Assembly: GCF_002959775.1 (NCBI RefSeq)
Contig: NZ_PPCX01000010.1
Location: forward strand, 434,001-498,000
Source of the DNA: Veillonella rogosae JCM 15642
GTDB lineage: Bacteria; Bacillota; Negativicutes; Veillonellales; Veillonellaceae
Direction of reading: 5' to 3'
DNA length: 64,000 nt
The notes below the pieces were generated by a model. That model searched no databases. It saw only the letters and a list, made by a program, of their open reading frames with translations, and had not been told where the DNA came from. Every line of letters starts with the position of its first letter. The stretch's first letter is position 1. Of this stretch, positions 25,515 to 34,077 are shown piece by piece. The translations under genes and the position numbers were made by a program.

Positions 25515-25607
25515 CAATGAGGGCTTTCAAAAAACGACTTTGGCCCTGCGTAGGCCGTAGGCCGAAGTCAGACCTGGCCAGTGGAGACTTTTTGGAAGTA
25601 CTCATTG
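25515..25607. repeat. Long nested hairpin between mnmE and mnmG
   Basis: CAATGAG (25515-25521) pairs with CTCATTG (25601-25607); inside, an imperfect CTTTCAAAAAAC/GACTTTTTGGAAG arm and GACTT-t-GGCC/GGCC-g-AAGTC (25536-25545 with 25560-25569). The motif TAGGCCGTAGGCCGA in the loop region also occurs as a direct repeat near 25475-25490. It resembles the conserved-core elements in nesting but has a different core. It may be a processing or attenuation structure in the mnmE-mnmG transcript. Confidence 0.7.
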
Positions 25608-25613
25608 TCATCA

Positions 25614-26999
25614 TCACTTACCTAAACAGAAGCGACTGAATAGTTCGTCGATCATAGATTCACGGATGGTATCGCCCGTGATGTCGCCTAGTAGTTCCCA
25701 GGCGCTGCGCAGGTCGGTAGCTACAAAGTCTACTGGCATGCCCATATCGATGGAGGAGAGGGCTTCTTCGACTTGTGCCTTTGCTTGTTCCACAAGGCTG
25801 ATGTGACGCACGTTACTGATCATGGCGCTGTTATCTTGTTTCACGCGACCGCCATAGACTAGTTCTTGTACCCATTTGGAGAGAACTGCAGAGCCTTCGC
25901 CTTCTTTAGCGCTGATGCGTTCGATAGCCGTAAAGGTTCCGTGTTCTTTAATATTTTCGTCTGTAACAACTTGTGCCACATCGGACTTATTGAGGAGTAC
26001 GATGGTATTCAAACCGCTAACAGAGGTCAAAATTTCGATTTCTTCAGGGGTTAATGGAGTAGACCCGTCGATAACGCAGAGTACGATATCCGCTTTATTA
26101 ATATAATCGCGAGCCCGTTCCACACCGAGGGCTTCTACCGTATCTTGTGTGTCTCGAATACCTGCCGTATCAATGAGGCGCAGAGAGATGCCTTCTACGG
26201 TCATATATTCTTCAATACTATCCCGCGTCGTCCCCGGAATATCCGTTACAATGGCGCGGTTTTCGCGCAAGAGAGCGTTCATAAGGCTCGATTTACCTGC
26301 ATTTGGACGGCCTACAATAACCGTCGTAATACCGTCGCGAATGAGGCGTCCCGTATTCGCTGTGGATAAGAGTTCATCCATAGCTTTCAAAATAGGCTCT
26401 AGTTGCTCACGAACCTCTTGGCTCGTTACGTCCTCAATATCCTCCTCAGGATAATCGATGGTTACCTCTAAATGAGCAATCATAGCGATGAGCTGTTCAC
26501 GCACATCTTTTACAAAGGACGAAACTGTGCCATCCAGCTGCGATACAGCGAGAGAGAGGGAGTCCTCCGTTTTCGCTTCAATAATATCAATGATCGCCTC
26601 CGCTTGGGTGAGGTCGATACGTCCATTCATAAAGGCACGCTTCGTAAATTCGCCGGCCTCTGCCATGCGCACATCGTGATTTACGAGCAATTTCAAGATT
26701 TGTCGAACCGGCACAATACCGCCGTGACATTGAATTTCCACCACATCCTCTGCCGTGTAAGAATGAGGGCCTTTCATTAATAACACAAGAACCTCGTCGA
26801 TGGTCTTGTTCGTTGCTGGATCCACAATGGTTCCGTATTGAATCGTTCTATTTTGGCGGTCCATCAAAGGAACTGTGCCAGCGCTCTTGAACAGGCTATT
26901 TACAATAGGAAAACTATCCTTGCCGCTAACACGAATAATACCAACCCCGCCGATGCCGGGCGGCGTCGCAATGGCCGCTATTGTATCATCTATATACAT
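25614..26999 (-). CDS. mnmE: tRNA modification GTPase MnmE
   Basis: MnmE (TrmE) with N-terminal THF-binding domain (IAAIATPPGIGGVGIIRVSG), a G domain inserted in helices (GRPNAGKSSLMNAL, DIPGTTRD, DTAGI, LNKSD) and the C-terminal Cys motif FCLGK. The start MYIDDTIAA at 26999 has GGAG at proper spacing; the frame is open for 21 codons upstream without such a site. 461 residues, normal. It is part of the rpmH-to-mnmG block. Confidence 0.96.
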   Translation of the reverse strand: MYIDDTIAAIATPPGIGGVGIIRVSGKDSFPIVNSLFKSAGTVPLMDRQNRTIQYGTIVDPATNKTIDEVLVLLMKGPHSYTAEDVVEIQCHGGIVPVRQILKLLVNHDVRMAEAGEFTKRAFMNGRIDLTQAEAIIDIIEAKTEDSLSLAVSQLDGTVSSFVKDVREQLIAMIAHLEVTIDYPEEDIEDVTSQEVREQLEPILKAMDELLSTANTGRLIRDGITTVIVGRPNAGKSSLMNALLRENRAIVTDIPGTTRDSIEEYMTVEGISLRLIDTAGIRDTQDTVEALGVERARDYINKADIVLCVIDGSTPLTPEEIEILTSVSGLNTIVLLNKSDVAQVVTDENIKEHGTFTAIERISAKEGEGSAVLSKWVQELVYGGRVKQDNSAMISNVRHISLVEQAKAQVEEALSSIDMGMPVDFVATDLRSAWELLGDITGDTIRESMIDELFSRFCLGK

Positions 27000-27124
27000 A
27001 AAAATCTCCGTATTTCGATAATCTATTATGCATTTCATAAGACATATGAAATCAAGATTCATCGTTTTGATTTACTGCTTACAATATATGTTTTGGATAT
27101 ATCCAATATTCATGTCTTCGCCTG

Positions 27125-27214
27125 TGAAAGTTAAACTAAACTAATCTTACCCGCGCGAAGATTAACTTAGGTTAGCTTTCACCATAACCTAAAGAATAAA
27201 GGGGGCAGCCCCCA
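27125..27214. repeat. Hairpins between jag and mnmE
   Basis: TGAAAG (27125-27130) pairs with CTTTCA (27176-27181), enclosing AATCTT/AAGATT (27143-27148 with 27158-27163) around an ACCCGCGCG loop. A second stem GGGGGC-a-GCCCCC follows at about 27202-27214. No T-run follows on the minus strand, so an RNA-stability or processing role is as likely as termination. Confidence 0.6.
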
Positions 27215-27256
27215 AATAACCGAAAAACCCAGTTACTCGAAAGCTGCACCACTATA

Positions 27257-28057
27257 TTATTTTTTGTACGTAATCACAACGTGACGGAACGGTTCGTCCC
27301 CTTCGCTGTTCGTTACAATATGTTTGTCCCCTTGAAGGGCAGTGTGAATGATTTTACGTTCAAAAGCATTCATCGGTTCTAGGGAAACCTTTTGACGGTT
27401 GCGTTTTACCTTAGAAGCCAAGCGTTTCGCGAGGTTCACCAATGTTTCTTCTCGGCGAGAACGATAATTTTCCACATCTACAACGATGTGGCAGTGGCCG
27501 GATACATCCTTGTGAGCCACGAGATTAGTTAAGTATTGGATAGCATCCAATGTTTGACCATGTTTGCCGATCAAAATACCTAGCTCTTCGCCGTGTACTT
27601 GGAATGTAATTTTATCTTTCGTCATCATTTTTTCGATAACTACTTTGAGGCCCATTTGAGTAAACATATCATCGAGGAATTGTTTACCTTTTTCAGCAAT
27701 TTCTTGTTGATCTTCTTTTGAAAGTTCCTTTTTAGAAGGTTTTTCTTCTACTTCGTCATCAAAAGTTTCCACAGCTGCTGTTTCTTGTACTTCTGTTTCA
27801 GTCGTTGCAACCGGCTTGGAAGCAACAGCTACAGATTGTTCTTCTGCTTCAGCTACTTCTTCCACAGTAGCAGTTTTTGCCATAGATGTGAAGAATAAGC
27901 GCACAACTGCTGGTTTACGACCAATGCCCAAGAAGCCATTAGAAGGTTGTTCTAAAACTTTAGTTTCAACCAATTCTTGGCCATCTTCAGCCAATTGAGC
28001 TACACCTTTGGCAATGGCATCTTCAATGGTTTTAGCAGATACATCGATAAATTCCAT
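27257..28057 (-). CDS. jag: RNA-binding protein Jag (KhpB)
   Basis: Jag/KhpB with an N-terminal Jag domain (VSAKTIEDAIAKGVAQLAEDG), an acidic low-complexity linker (about 75-120), a KH domain (GILIGKHGQTLDAIQYL) and a C-terminal R3H domain (LEPMNAFERKIIHTALQ). It binds RNA and affects cell division and elongation in Firmicutes. It overlaps functionally and positionally with yidC, 8 bases downstream of it in one operon. Confidence 0.94.
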   Translation of the reverse strand: MEFIDVSAKTIEDAIAKGVAQLAEDGQELVETKVLEQPSNGFLGIGRKPAVVRLFFTSMAKTATVEEVAEAEEQSVAVASKPVATTETEVQETAAVETFDDEVEEKPSKKELSKEDQQEIAEKGKQFLDDMFTQMGLKVVIEKMMTKDKITFQVHGEELGILIGKHGQTLDAIQYLTNLVAHKDVSGHCHIVVDVENYRSRREETLVNLAKRLASKVKRNRQKVSLEPMNAFERKIIHTALQGDKHIVTNSEGDEPFRHVVITYKK

Positions 28058-28065
28058 AGTGTCTC

Positions 28066-28734
28066 CTATTTTTTAGCTTCTAAGCCTTTGTAAATGAAAT
28101 GTTGTTGCACAAATTGGAACACATTGGATACGATCCAGTAAATAACTAAGCCAGAAGGGAAGTTAAGGGAGATGTAACCAATGAATAGAGGCATAAAGAT
28201 TGTCATAATCTTTTGTTGTTGCGCAGCAGCACCAGTTGCACCGCTACCAGTTTGTTTGGACATAATCCAAGTGGACGCCGCACTCAATACTGGCAAAATG
28301 TACATTGGATCTGGTTCGCCAAGGCTAGGAAGCCATAAGAATTGTACATAGTTTTGATCGTATGGATAGCCTTGTAAAGCGTAGAAGATAGCAATCAAGA
28401 ATGGCATTTGAACCAATAAAGGCAAGCAGCCAGCTAGTGGATTAACGCCCATTTCTTTGTACAATGCACCCATTTCCGCTTGCAATCTTGCAGGATCGTT
28501 TTTGTATTTATTCTGCAATTCTTGCATGCGAGGCTGTAACTCTTGCATAGCCTTCATGGATTTAATTTGTTTAACAGTAAGTGGTGCTAAAATCGCTTTA
28601 ATAAAGATTGTTAAAAGGATAATAGCTACACCGTAGCTTGGATAACCTACCATTTGAGTGAATTGGAACGCGTAAGTTACCAAAGAACTCATTAAATCAA
28701 CGATAGGTTGGAATACACTACTTAAAAATTCCAT
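28066..28734 (-). CDS. yidC: Membrane protein insertase YidC/OxaI
   Basis: YidC core with about five membrane helices, including YGVAIILLTIFIKAILAPLTVKQI and GCLPLLVQMPFLIAIFYAL; the hydrophilic groove Arg/Lys region and the cytoplasmic coiled hairpin (MKAMQELQPRMQELQNKYK) are present. It is 222 residues and lacks both the lipoprotein signal of Bacillus SpoIIIJ and the large periplasmic domain of proteobacterial YidC, even though the organism looks diderm. It inserts inner-membrane proteins alone or with SecYEG. Confidence 0.94.
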   Translation of the reverse strand: MEFLSSVFQPIVDLMSSLVTYAFQFTQMVGYPSYGVAIILLTIFIKAILAPLTVKQIKSMKAMQELQPRMQELQNKYKNDPARLQAEMGALYKEMGVNPLAGCLPLLVQMPFLIAIFYALQGYPYDQNYVQFLWLPSLGEPDPMYILPVLSAASTWIMSKQTGSGATGAAAQQQKIMTIFMPLFIGYISLNFPSGLVIYWIVSNVFQFVQQHFIYKGLEAKK

Positions 28735-28904
28735 TGTTTCTCCTTTTTCATACAGTCCGAAATCGTCCTTTGCGCATCTATATATCGTTATGGTATGGTC
28801 TAAATTTCATCCATACAGATGCTCAGGTATTTCCAAATCTGTGCTAAATGGTAATGGTGAAAGTTGCTTTCACACAACACATAACCAGCCTAAGCCCAAG
28901 TGGG

Positions 28905-29126
28905 TTAGGGAACTGGATCGTAGCCACCCTTATGGAAAGGATGACAGCGAAGAATGCGTTTTAAACCCATCCAGCTACCTTTCAAAGGACCATATTTTTC
29001 GATGGCCTGCAGAGTATATGTGGAACATGTCGGATAATAACGGCAACATCCAGGTTTTAAGGGAGATATGGCAAGCTGATAGAACCTAATTAAAAGTCGT
29101 AAAAGCATTGTTATACAGCGTTTCAT
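28905..29126 (-). CDS. yidD: Membrane protein insertion efficiency factor YidD
   Basis: Short amphipathic protein with the family signature [22 protein letters not shown] and a following [26 protein letters not shown]. The start at 29126 ([12 protein letters not shown]) is preceded by GGAG and gives 73 residues, the family norm; a longer frame upstream is not supported. It lies between rnpA and yidC as in most bacteria. Confidence 0.93.
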   Translation of the reverse strand: MKRCITMLLRLLIRFYQLAISPLKPGCCRYYPTCSTYTLQAIEKYGPLKGSWMGLKRILRCHPFHKGGYDPVP

Positions 29127-29174
29127 AGAAATCTCCATATACACAAAAAGGACCAAAGCCTCTAACTTGTGGTC

Positions 29175-29540
29175 CTATTTATCATTTTGTACCAATAATT
29201 TGCTTTTTCGCAAGAGATACAAAATCTCCTTTTCCGCTTTTTCGTAGGTAGCGTTTTTCAGAGGGCCACGTCCAACAATTACGATATGATATCCTTCGCG
29301 AATGGAATGTTGATTAAGGCGATATACCTCTTTCATAAGGCGTCTAGCTCGGTTGCGCTCCACTGCACAACCAACCTTTTTGCCTGTTACAAAACCAATG
29401 CGCATAGATTGCTTCGCCACGGGCATACGATACAGTACACACATACGGCCTACTTCGTATTTACCGTGCTTATACACAAGGCGATATTCATTATTGTGCG
29501 TCAGTCGTCTTGCTTTATCGAGGCAAAAATTCATATGCAT
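29175..29540 (-). CDS. rnpA: Ribonuclease P protein component
   Basis: RnpA binds the P RNA and helps remove tRNA 5' leaders. The motif GFVTGKKVGCAVERNRARRLMKEVYR holds the conserved RNR box. 121 residues. It lies between rpmH and yidD in the usual order. Confidence 0.95.
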   Translation of the reverse strand: MHMNFCLDKARRLTHNNEYRLVYKHGKYEVGRMCVLYRMPVAKQSMRIGFVTGKKVGCAVERNRARRLMKEVYRLNQHSIREGYHIVIVGRGPLKNATYEKAEKEILYLLRKSKLLVQNDK

Positions 29541-29613
29541 TGTCCTTAAGTCCTAAGAATAGAAAAACTTGGCAGCAGCGCCAAGTTTTTTCTCCTGCCT
29601 AACAGCTATTATA

Positions 29614-29748
29614 TTATGCAGATAAGCGTTTTCTGCCTTTTGCACGTCTTCTTTTTAAAACGAGACGGCCACCGATAGTTTTCATGCGTTCACGGAAACC
29701 ATGGGTACGTTTTCTCCAAAGAGTATTTGGTTGGTAAGTACGTTTCAT
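29614..29748 (-). CDS. rpmH: 50S ribosomal protein L34
   Basis: A 44-residue reading frame starting [18 protein letters not shown] and ending GRKRLSA, the unmistakable L34 sequence. GGAGG lies about 10 bases upstream of the ATG. It is the first gene of the rpmH-rnpA-yidD-yidC-jag operon, transcribed away from dnaA. Confidence 0.97.
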   Translation of the reverse strand: MKRTYQPNTLWRKRTHGFRERMKTIGGRLVLKRRRAKGRKRLSA

Positions 29749-29844
29749 TAGTAAAACACCTCCTCGTCATTTTGTATTGTTTTACTTATACCATAACAGG
29801 GTAATTATAGAGTTAAAACGTAAATTTGTCAATATTTTAGGGCT

Positions 29845-30077
29845 ATTCTGAAAGACTTTTATATGGATTTTACTTAAATCCGATAGAACTTAAAACTGAT
29901 ACTACTTTTATAGGGGGAGGAATAGATGTGGTTTTCTCCCTCCATACGACACGTAAGTCGGTCAAAAATCCACATCTATTCCTGCTCCCAACACATTCTA
30001 ATAACTACTATAACACCTACCACCAGTATAAAAAGTAGTATCAGTTTTATAGCAAATCAATAAAAGTCTTTCAGAAT
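29845..30077. repeat. Nested palindromic element B (conserved-core family)
   Basis: Three concentric arms: 18 bp at 29845-29862 with 30060-30077, 18 bp at 29892-29909 with 30031-30048, and 13 bp at 29919-29931 with 29970-29982. All three are perfect. The loop (29932-29969) contains CCTCCATACGACACGTAAGT followed by CGGTCA. A local GGATTT/AAATCC hairpin sits in the left gap. It lies between rpmH and dnaA. Confidence 0.9.
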
Positions 30078-30131
30078 GCGGATCTAAGATTTAACAAATC
30101 TTACCTTTTAACCTCTTGAAGGGAAAGAGAG

Positions 30132-30277
30132 AAATTGATGTTACGTTTCCAAAAGAGGGCTCCTTCATCGCTCCATACGACGCGTAAAGTCGCTCAAAAG
30201 GACCCTATATTCCCTCCCTAAGTAAATCCTAATGTCACCTTACACACCACTACACGATGTAAACGTAACATCAATTT
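30132..30277. repeat. Nested palindromic element C (conserved-core family)
   Basis: The outer perfect 17-bp arm AAATTGATGTTACGTTT (30132-30148) pairs with 30261-30277. The inner arm AGGG-c-TCCTT pairs with AAGGACCCT (30156-30165 with 30198-30206). The loop (30166-30197) holds CGCTCCATACGACGCGTAAA then GTCGCTCA. A motif near its left edge (ACCTTTTAACCTCT) recurs before element D as ACCTTTTGATCTCT. Confidence 0.88.
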
Positions 30278-30356
30278 ACAACAACACAAGAACTCACATT
30301 CTAATCTTTTTATATAAGACAAATTTACCTTTTGATCTCTAGTTAGAAAGAGGGGA

Positions 30357-30413
30357 GGAATAGATGTGTTTTTATCCCTTCACACGTTTCGGTCAAAAAT
30401 CCACATCTATTCC
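30357..30413. repeat. Palindromic element D, degenerate core
   Basis: A 12-bp arm GGAATAGATGTG (30357-30368) pairs with 30402-30413. The arm is the same sequence as the inner arm of element B and the loop aligns with B's loop with about seven bases deleted in the core (CTTCACACGTTTCGGTCA). It looks like a decayed copy of B. Confidence 0.85.
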
Positions 30414-30435
30414 TGCTCCTAACACTCCCTTTTAG

Positions 30436-30742
30436 AAAAATCACTAGTTTGTCATTTTTATTGATCATATAGTTTTGATTATCTGAAGGTTGATGCTGTT
30501 ATGTTCATCAATTACTTTTTCATCTATGTGTATTGTAATCATAAAAATTATCTTATAGGAGGAGGGGACTGAAAACTACTTTTTGAGTGACTTACGCGTC
30601 GTATGGAGCGATAAAAGTAGTTTTCAGTCCTCCCCCAAAAGTAATTGATGAACAAAAGATGAGGTAATTACTGAGTTATTAACATTTCTCCTTCAGATAA
30701 TCAAAAGTTATCCACAGAATAAATGACAAACTAGTGATTTTT
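30436..30742. repeat. Nested palindromic element E, four concentric arms at the origin
   Basis: Four perfect arms are stacked: 22 bp (30436-30457 with 30721-30742), 17 bp (30473-30489 with 30690-30706), 17 bp (30503-30519 with 30637-30653) and 17 bp (30567-30583 with 30613-30629). The 29-nt loop (30584-30612) reads on the minus strand CGCTCCATACGACGCGTAAG then TCACTCA. The element spans 307 bp and overlaps the first DnaA box TTATCCACA at 30708. If single-stranded or transcribed it would form one giant interrupted hairpin. Confidence 0.92.
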
Positions 30743-31009
30743 TGGTACAATCATAACTGAAATTAGGAAAAAGTATATATTTTTATAAGTTTTTGTTGGA
30801 TAATTTTTAAAGTTATCCACATTTTTTCTCTTTTGACCTGTGTAATCTATAAAGTCAGTTATTATCTGGTTGGAAGAGAATTTTATTTTCACTTATTCAC
30901 AGGTTGTGCACAGGTTATTCACAGGAATAATATGGTTTTCCACAGCTTTTACAATAGTTATACACATTATTCCTAAAGTTATACACATTTATCGTAATAG
31001 TTATACACA
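30708..31009. promoter_or_regulatory. oriC: Upstream DnaA-box cluster of oriC
   Basis: Perfect DnaA boxes TTATCCACA lie at 30708-30716 and 30813-30821. Near matches follow: TTATTCACA at 30893 and 30915, TTGTGCACA at 30904, TTTTCCACA at 30936 and TTATACACA at 30958, 30979 and 31001. The last are just before the dnaA start at 31021, so they should also control dnaA transcription. The cluster is the upstream half of a bipartite origin. Confidence 0.9.
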
Positions 31010-31020
31010 AGAGGCACGTC

Positions 31021-32598
31021 ATGCAATCATTTGATTTGAATAATATATGGGAACATATATTGCAAGAGGCGAAAAAGAACATGCAACATTTGCCTGACGC
31101 ATTGTACTTGCGCGTTACGTCATCGTTGATTCCCATGTCTCTCGACAGTCATTCGATCCATATTGGGGTCATGCAAACATTTGTTAAAAACTTAATCGAT
31201 CAGCAGCCGCAGATTAGCAAGGCTTTACAGGATGCTATTACTACGGTTATCGGTTCTCATCGAGATATGGTGTTATTCGATTTCAATCAAGAGAGTATAG
31301 ATACTACCTTTGTTGATGAAAGTCTCATCGATGATGCTCCTGTAGTGGCTCCACCGATGCCATTACCGCCTGTGGTAGAGGAAAAAGCTCAACAAGATGA
31401 GTTCTACACACCGGTGTATCAGGAGCCTGTCTACATCGATCGCGCACCAGCGCCTGTGAATATTCCAGATGAGCCAATGGTAGCGCCTAGTAAAACAGTT
31501 GAAACTACAACACCTACATTACAGTCTGATAATGTACCTGTAGATTTGTCCTTATCTAACCTCAATCCAGCGTACCGTTTTGATAATTATGTAACAGGCA
31601 ACGCCAACCGCATTCCATTTGGAGCTGCTCAAAATGTAGCTGAATTCCCAGGTGGCGACTATAATCCGCTCTTTATCTATGGTCCATCAGGTCTAGGTAA
31701 AACGCATTTGATGCATGCCATCGGCAATGCCATCAAGGAAAATCATCCACACATGAAGGTTATGTCCATTACGAGCGAAAACTTTATGAACATCTTCGTC
31801 GAAACATTGCAACGTAACCAAGGTAAATTGTTCCGTAACACATTCCGCAATATCGATGTACTCATGATCGACGATATTCAGTTCCTTGAAAGTCGTGAAA
31901 GTACGAAAACTGAACTATTTAATACGTTCAATGAGTTATTAAATAACAACAAGCAAATCGTCCTCACCTCTGATACGATGCCAAACGATATGGAGCAATT
32001 CGAAGACCGTCTCCGTTCTCGTTTCCAAGCTGGCTACATTGCCACCATGGAAAATCCAGATTTAGAAACGCGCATTGCCATCTTTAGATCTTTGCTAGAA
32101 CGAGAATATAAAAAGAACCGTGTTATCCGCATCGATAACGACTCCATCAACTACGTAGCGTTACAATTTAGCGAAAATGTCCGCGTGTTGCAAGGTGCTT
32201 TCACCAAATTAATCGGCACCGCATCCATCGATCAACGTCTTGAATCTATCGACCTAGAATATACAAAACAAGCCTTGGCTGGCCTCGTTCACACAGAAGA
32301 GGTGAACATGGTTAATATTGAAAGCATCCAGAATTTTGTAAGTTCTTATTTCAATATTAAAAAGCAAGACTTGCTCGGCAAGAAGAGAAAGGCTCAATTC
32401 GCATTCCCACGGCAAATCGCCATGTATTTATGCCGCGACATGATCAACGAAAGTTATCCGCAAATCGCAGCTGCTTTCTCTCGTGACCATACAACAATTC
32501 TCCATGCGTACGATAAAATCACGAAGGAAATTGAAAAAAACGAAGAAACAAAACGCATAGTAGGAGAAATTAAACAGAAATTAACAACCTGTGGATAA
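31021..32598 (+). CDS. dnaA: Chromosomal replication initiator DnaA
   Basis: Domain I occupies about residues 1-90. Domain II is an unusually long Pro/Val/Glu-rich linker to about residue 185. Domain III has Walker A GPSGLGKTH (221-229) and Walker B LMIDDIQF (about 280-287). Domain IV ends with the DnaA-box-binding signature FSRDHTTILHAYDKI. 525 residues, longer than the 450 typical, mostly because of the linker. DnaA boxes occur on both sides of the gene. The last one begins within its stop region. Confidence 0.97.
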   Translation: MQSFDLNNIWEHILQEAKKNMQHLPDALYLRVTSSLIPMSLDSHSIHIGVMQTFVKNLIDQQPQISKALQDAITTVIGSHRDMVLFDFNQESIDTTFVDESLIDDAPVVAPPMPLPPVVEEKAQQDEFYTPVYQEPVYIDRAPAPVNIPDEPMVAPSKTVETTTPTLQSDNVPVDLSLSNLNPAYRFDNYVTGNANRIPFGAAQNVAEFPGGDYNPLFIYGPSGLGKTHLMHAIGNAIKENHPHMKVMSITSENFMNIFVETLQRNQGKLFRNTFRNIDVLMIDDIQFLESRESTKTELFNTFNELLNNNKQIVLTSDTMPNDMEQFEDRLRSRFQAGYIATMENPDLETRIAIFRSLLEREYKKNRVIRIDNDSINYVALQFSENVRVLQGAFTKLIGTASIDQRLESIDLEYTKQALAGLVHTEEVNMVNIESIQNFVSSYFNIKKQDLLGKKRKAQFAFPRQIAMYLCRDMINESYPQIAAAFSRDHTTILHAYDKITKEIEKNEETKRIVGEIKQKLTTCG

Positions 32599-32701
32599 CT
32601 CTGTGGATATATTGTGCGTAACTTTGTGGATATCCAAAAACTCGCACTTACCTGTGAGTATGTGGATAAGTGGTTACAAACTATCAACATAGTTATACAC
32701 A
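32590..32701. promoter_or_regulatory. oriC: Downstream DnaA-box cluster of oriC
   Basis: Boxes in inverted orientation: TGTGGATAA at 32590 and 32661, TGTGGATAT at 32602 and 32625, TGTGCGTAA at 32613 and TGTGAGTAT at 32653; TTATACACA at 32693 is in direct orientation. They sit between dnaA and dnaN, the downstream half of the bipartite origin. Confidence 0.9.
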
Positions 32702-32753
32702 ACCCAAAAATCACACAGCTAGTGGCCCCAATTCACTTTTACACATATGAACA

Positions 32754-32800
32754 GGCCCCTACTATTACTACTACTAAAACTAACAAACAATCAAAAAACC
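32754..32800 (+). promoter_or_regulatory. oriC: DnaA-trio and unwinding element
   Basis: A GC cluster (GGCCCC near 32754-32759) is followed by TACTATTACTACTACTAAAA, a run of triplets of the DnaA-trio type, then AT-rich sequence to about 32800. This matches the basal unwinding module described for Bacillus subtilis oriC, where DnaA filaments load on one strand. The strand separation site is inferred. Confidence 0.85.
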
Positions 32801-32896
32801 AGTAGAAACAGATCTATCGCAGAATATCTATAGAGCATCTACGGTAGCAAACATAGAATATTACAAACAAACATACAAATCATAAAGGAGTTATAA

Positions 32897-34009
32897 ATGC
32901 ATATTACATTCCCAAAAGCAAATCTCCAAAAAGCAATCAACGTATTGCAAAAGGTATCTCAAAATAAAACAAGTTCCAATTTACCAGGCGCTATCTACAT
33001 GACTACAAAAAATGGCCAAGTAGAATTACAAGGTAACGATTTTGAACTCGGCATTCGTTTAACCATCGACGGCGACATTAAAGAACCTGGTACCTTAGTA
33101 GTTGGTTCCCGTTATTTCCAAGAATTAATCCGCAAATTACCTGGCGATACTATCGAACTTTATAAACCAGAGGACGGTAATTCTTTAACAATCACATCTG
33201 GTTCTTCCGAATTCAACCTTGTAACATTACATCCAGATGATTTCTCATTGGTTGAACAAATTCACGACCAAGATCATGTAAACATCGATAGCTTTGCTAT
33301 GAAAGAACTCATCGATTTAACAAACTACGCAGCTGCAACAGACGAAGATCGTCCTGTATTTACTGGTGCTCTTCTTGAAATCAAAGAAAATGAAGTCACT
33401 ATGGTTGCTACTGATACACATCGTATGGCTGTTAAGAAAATTACTATTGATGAACCAGCAACTACACCAATGCGCGCCATCATTCCTACAAAAACGTTGG
33501 CTGAAGTATCTCGTTTGTTACCAACAGATAATCCAGCGATGATCAACATCATTTGGAATCGCACACAAATCGTGTTTAACTTTGAATCGATTTACATCAT
33601 TTCTCGCTTGATCGAAGGCACGTACCCAGAATATGAAAAGGTAATTCCTTCCCAATTCGACTCTAGCGCTGTTATCGATCGCCGCGAATTCGCTGGTGCT
33701 GTTGACCGCGTATCCTTATTGGCTAAAGACATCAGCTATAACGTAATTCGTTATGATTGGGCTGAAAGTAATGTAACATTGTCTACTCAAAATACTGAAA
33801 TAGGTATGGCAAAAGAAGACGTAGCTGTTGAATTTAAAGGAACACCTTTCACTATCTCCTTCAATGGCCGCTACATCTCTGACATCTTGCGTCATAGCAC
33901 AGGCGACAACATCCACTTGTTCTTAAAACAAAACGGTCCTGTTGTCATTCGTCAAGACAATAATCCGAACTATACATACGTAGTAACACCAGTTCGTACG
34001 AACGCATAA
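32897..34009 (+). CDS. dnaN: DNA polymerase III beta sliding clamp
   Basis: The 370-residue clamp has the usual three repeated domains; motifs include MKELIDLTNYAAATDEDRPVFTGALLE in domain 2 and the C-terminal NPNYTYVVTPVRT close to the hydrophobic cleft that binds polymerase peptides. AAGGAG precedes the ATG. It follows the origin unwinding region. Confidence 0.96.
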   Translation: MHITFPKANLQKAINVLQKVSQNKTSSNLPGAIYMTTKNGQVELQGNDFELGIRLTIDGDIKEPGTLVVGSRYFQELIRKLPGDTIELYKPEDGNSLTITSGSSEFNLVTLHPDDFSLVEQIHDQDHVNIDSFAMKELIDLTNYAAATDEDRPVFTGALLEIKENEVTMVATDTHRMAVKKITIDEPATTPMRAIIPTKTLAEVSRLLPTDNPAMINIIWNRTQIVFNFESIYIISRLIEGTYPEYEKVIPSQFDSSAVIDRREFAGAVDRVSLLAKDISYNVIRYDWAESNVTLSTQNTEIGMAKEDVAVEFKGTPFTISFNGRYISDILRHSTGDNIHLFLKQNGPVVIRQDNNPNYTYVVTPVRTNA

Positions 34010-34077
34010 AGTAGGGCAGTAGTCAATGGAGGAGCTTGCGACGACAGTGACACTGCATCACTTTGTTCCGAACGTAA

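Noticed and set aside
28790-29089. Plus-strand open frame of 99 codons opposite yidD
   Set aside because: It lies antisense to yidD, lacks a ribosome binding site and its translation shows no domain.
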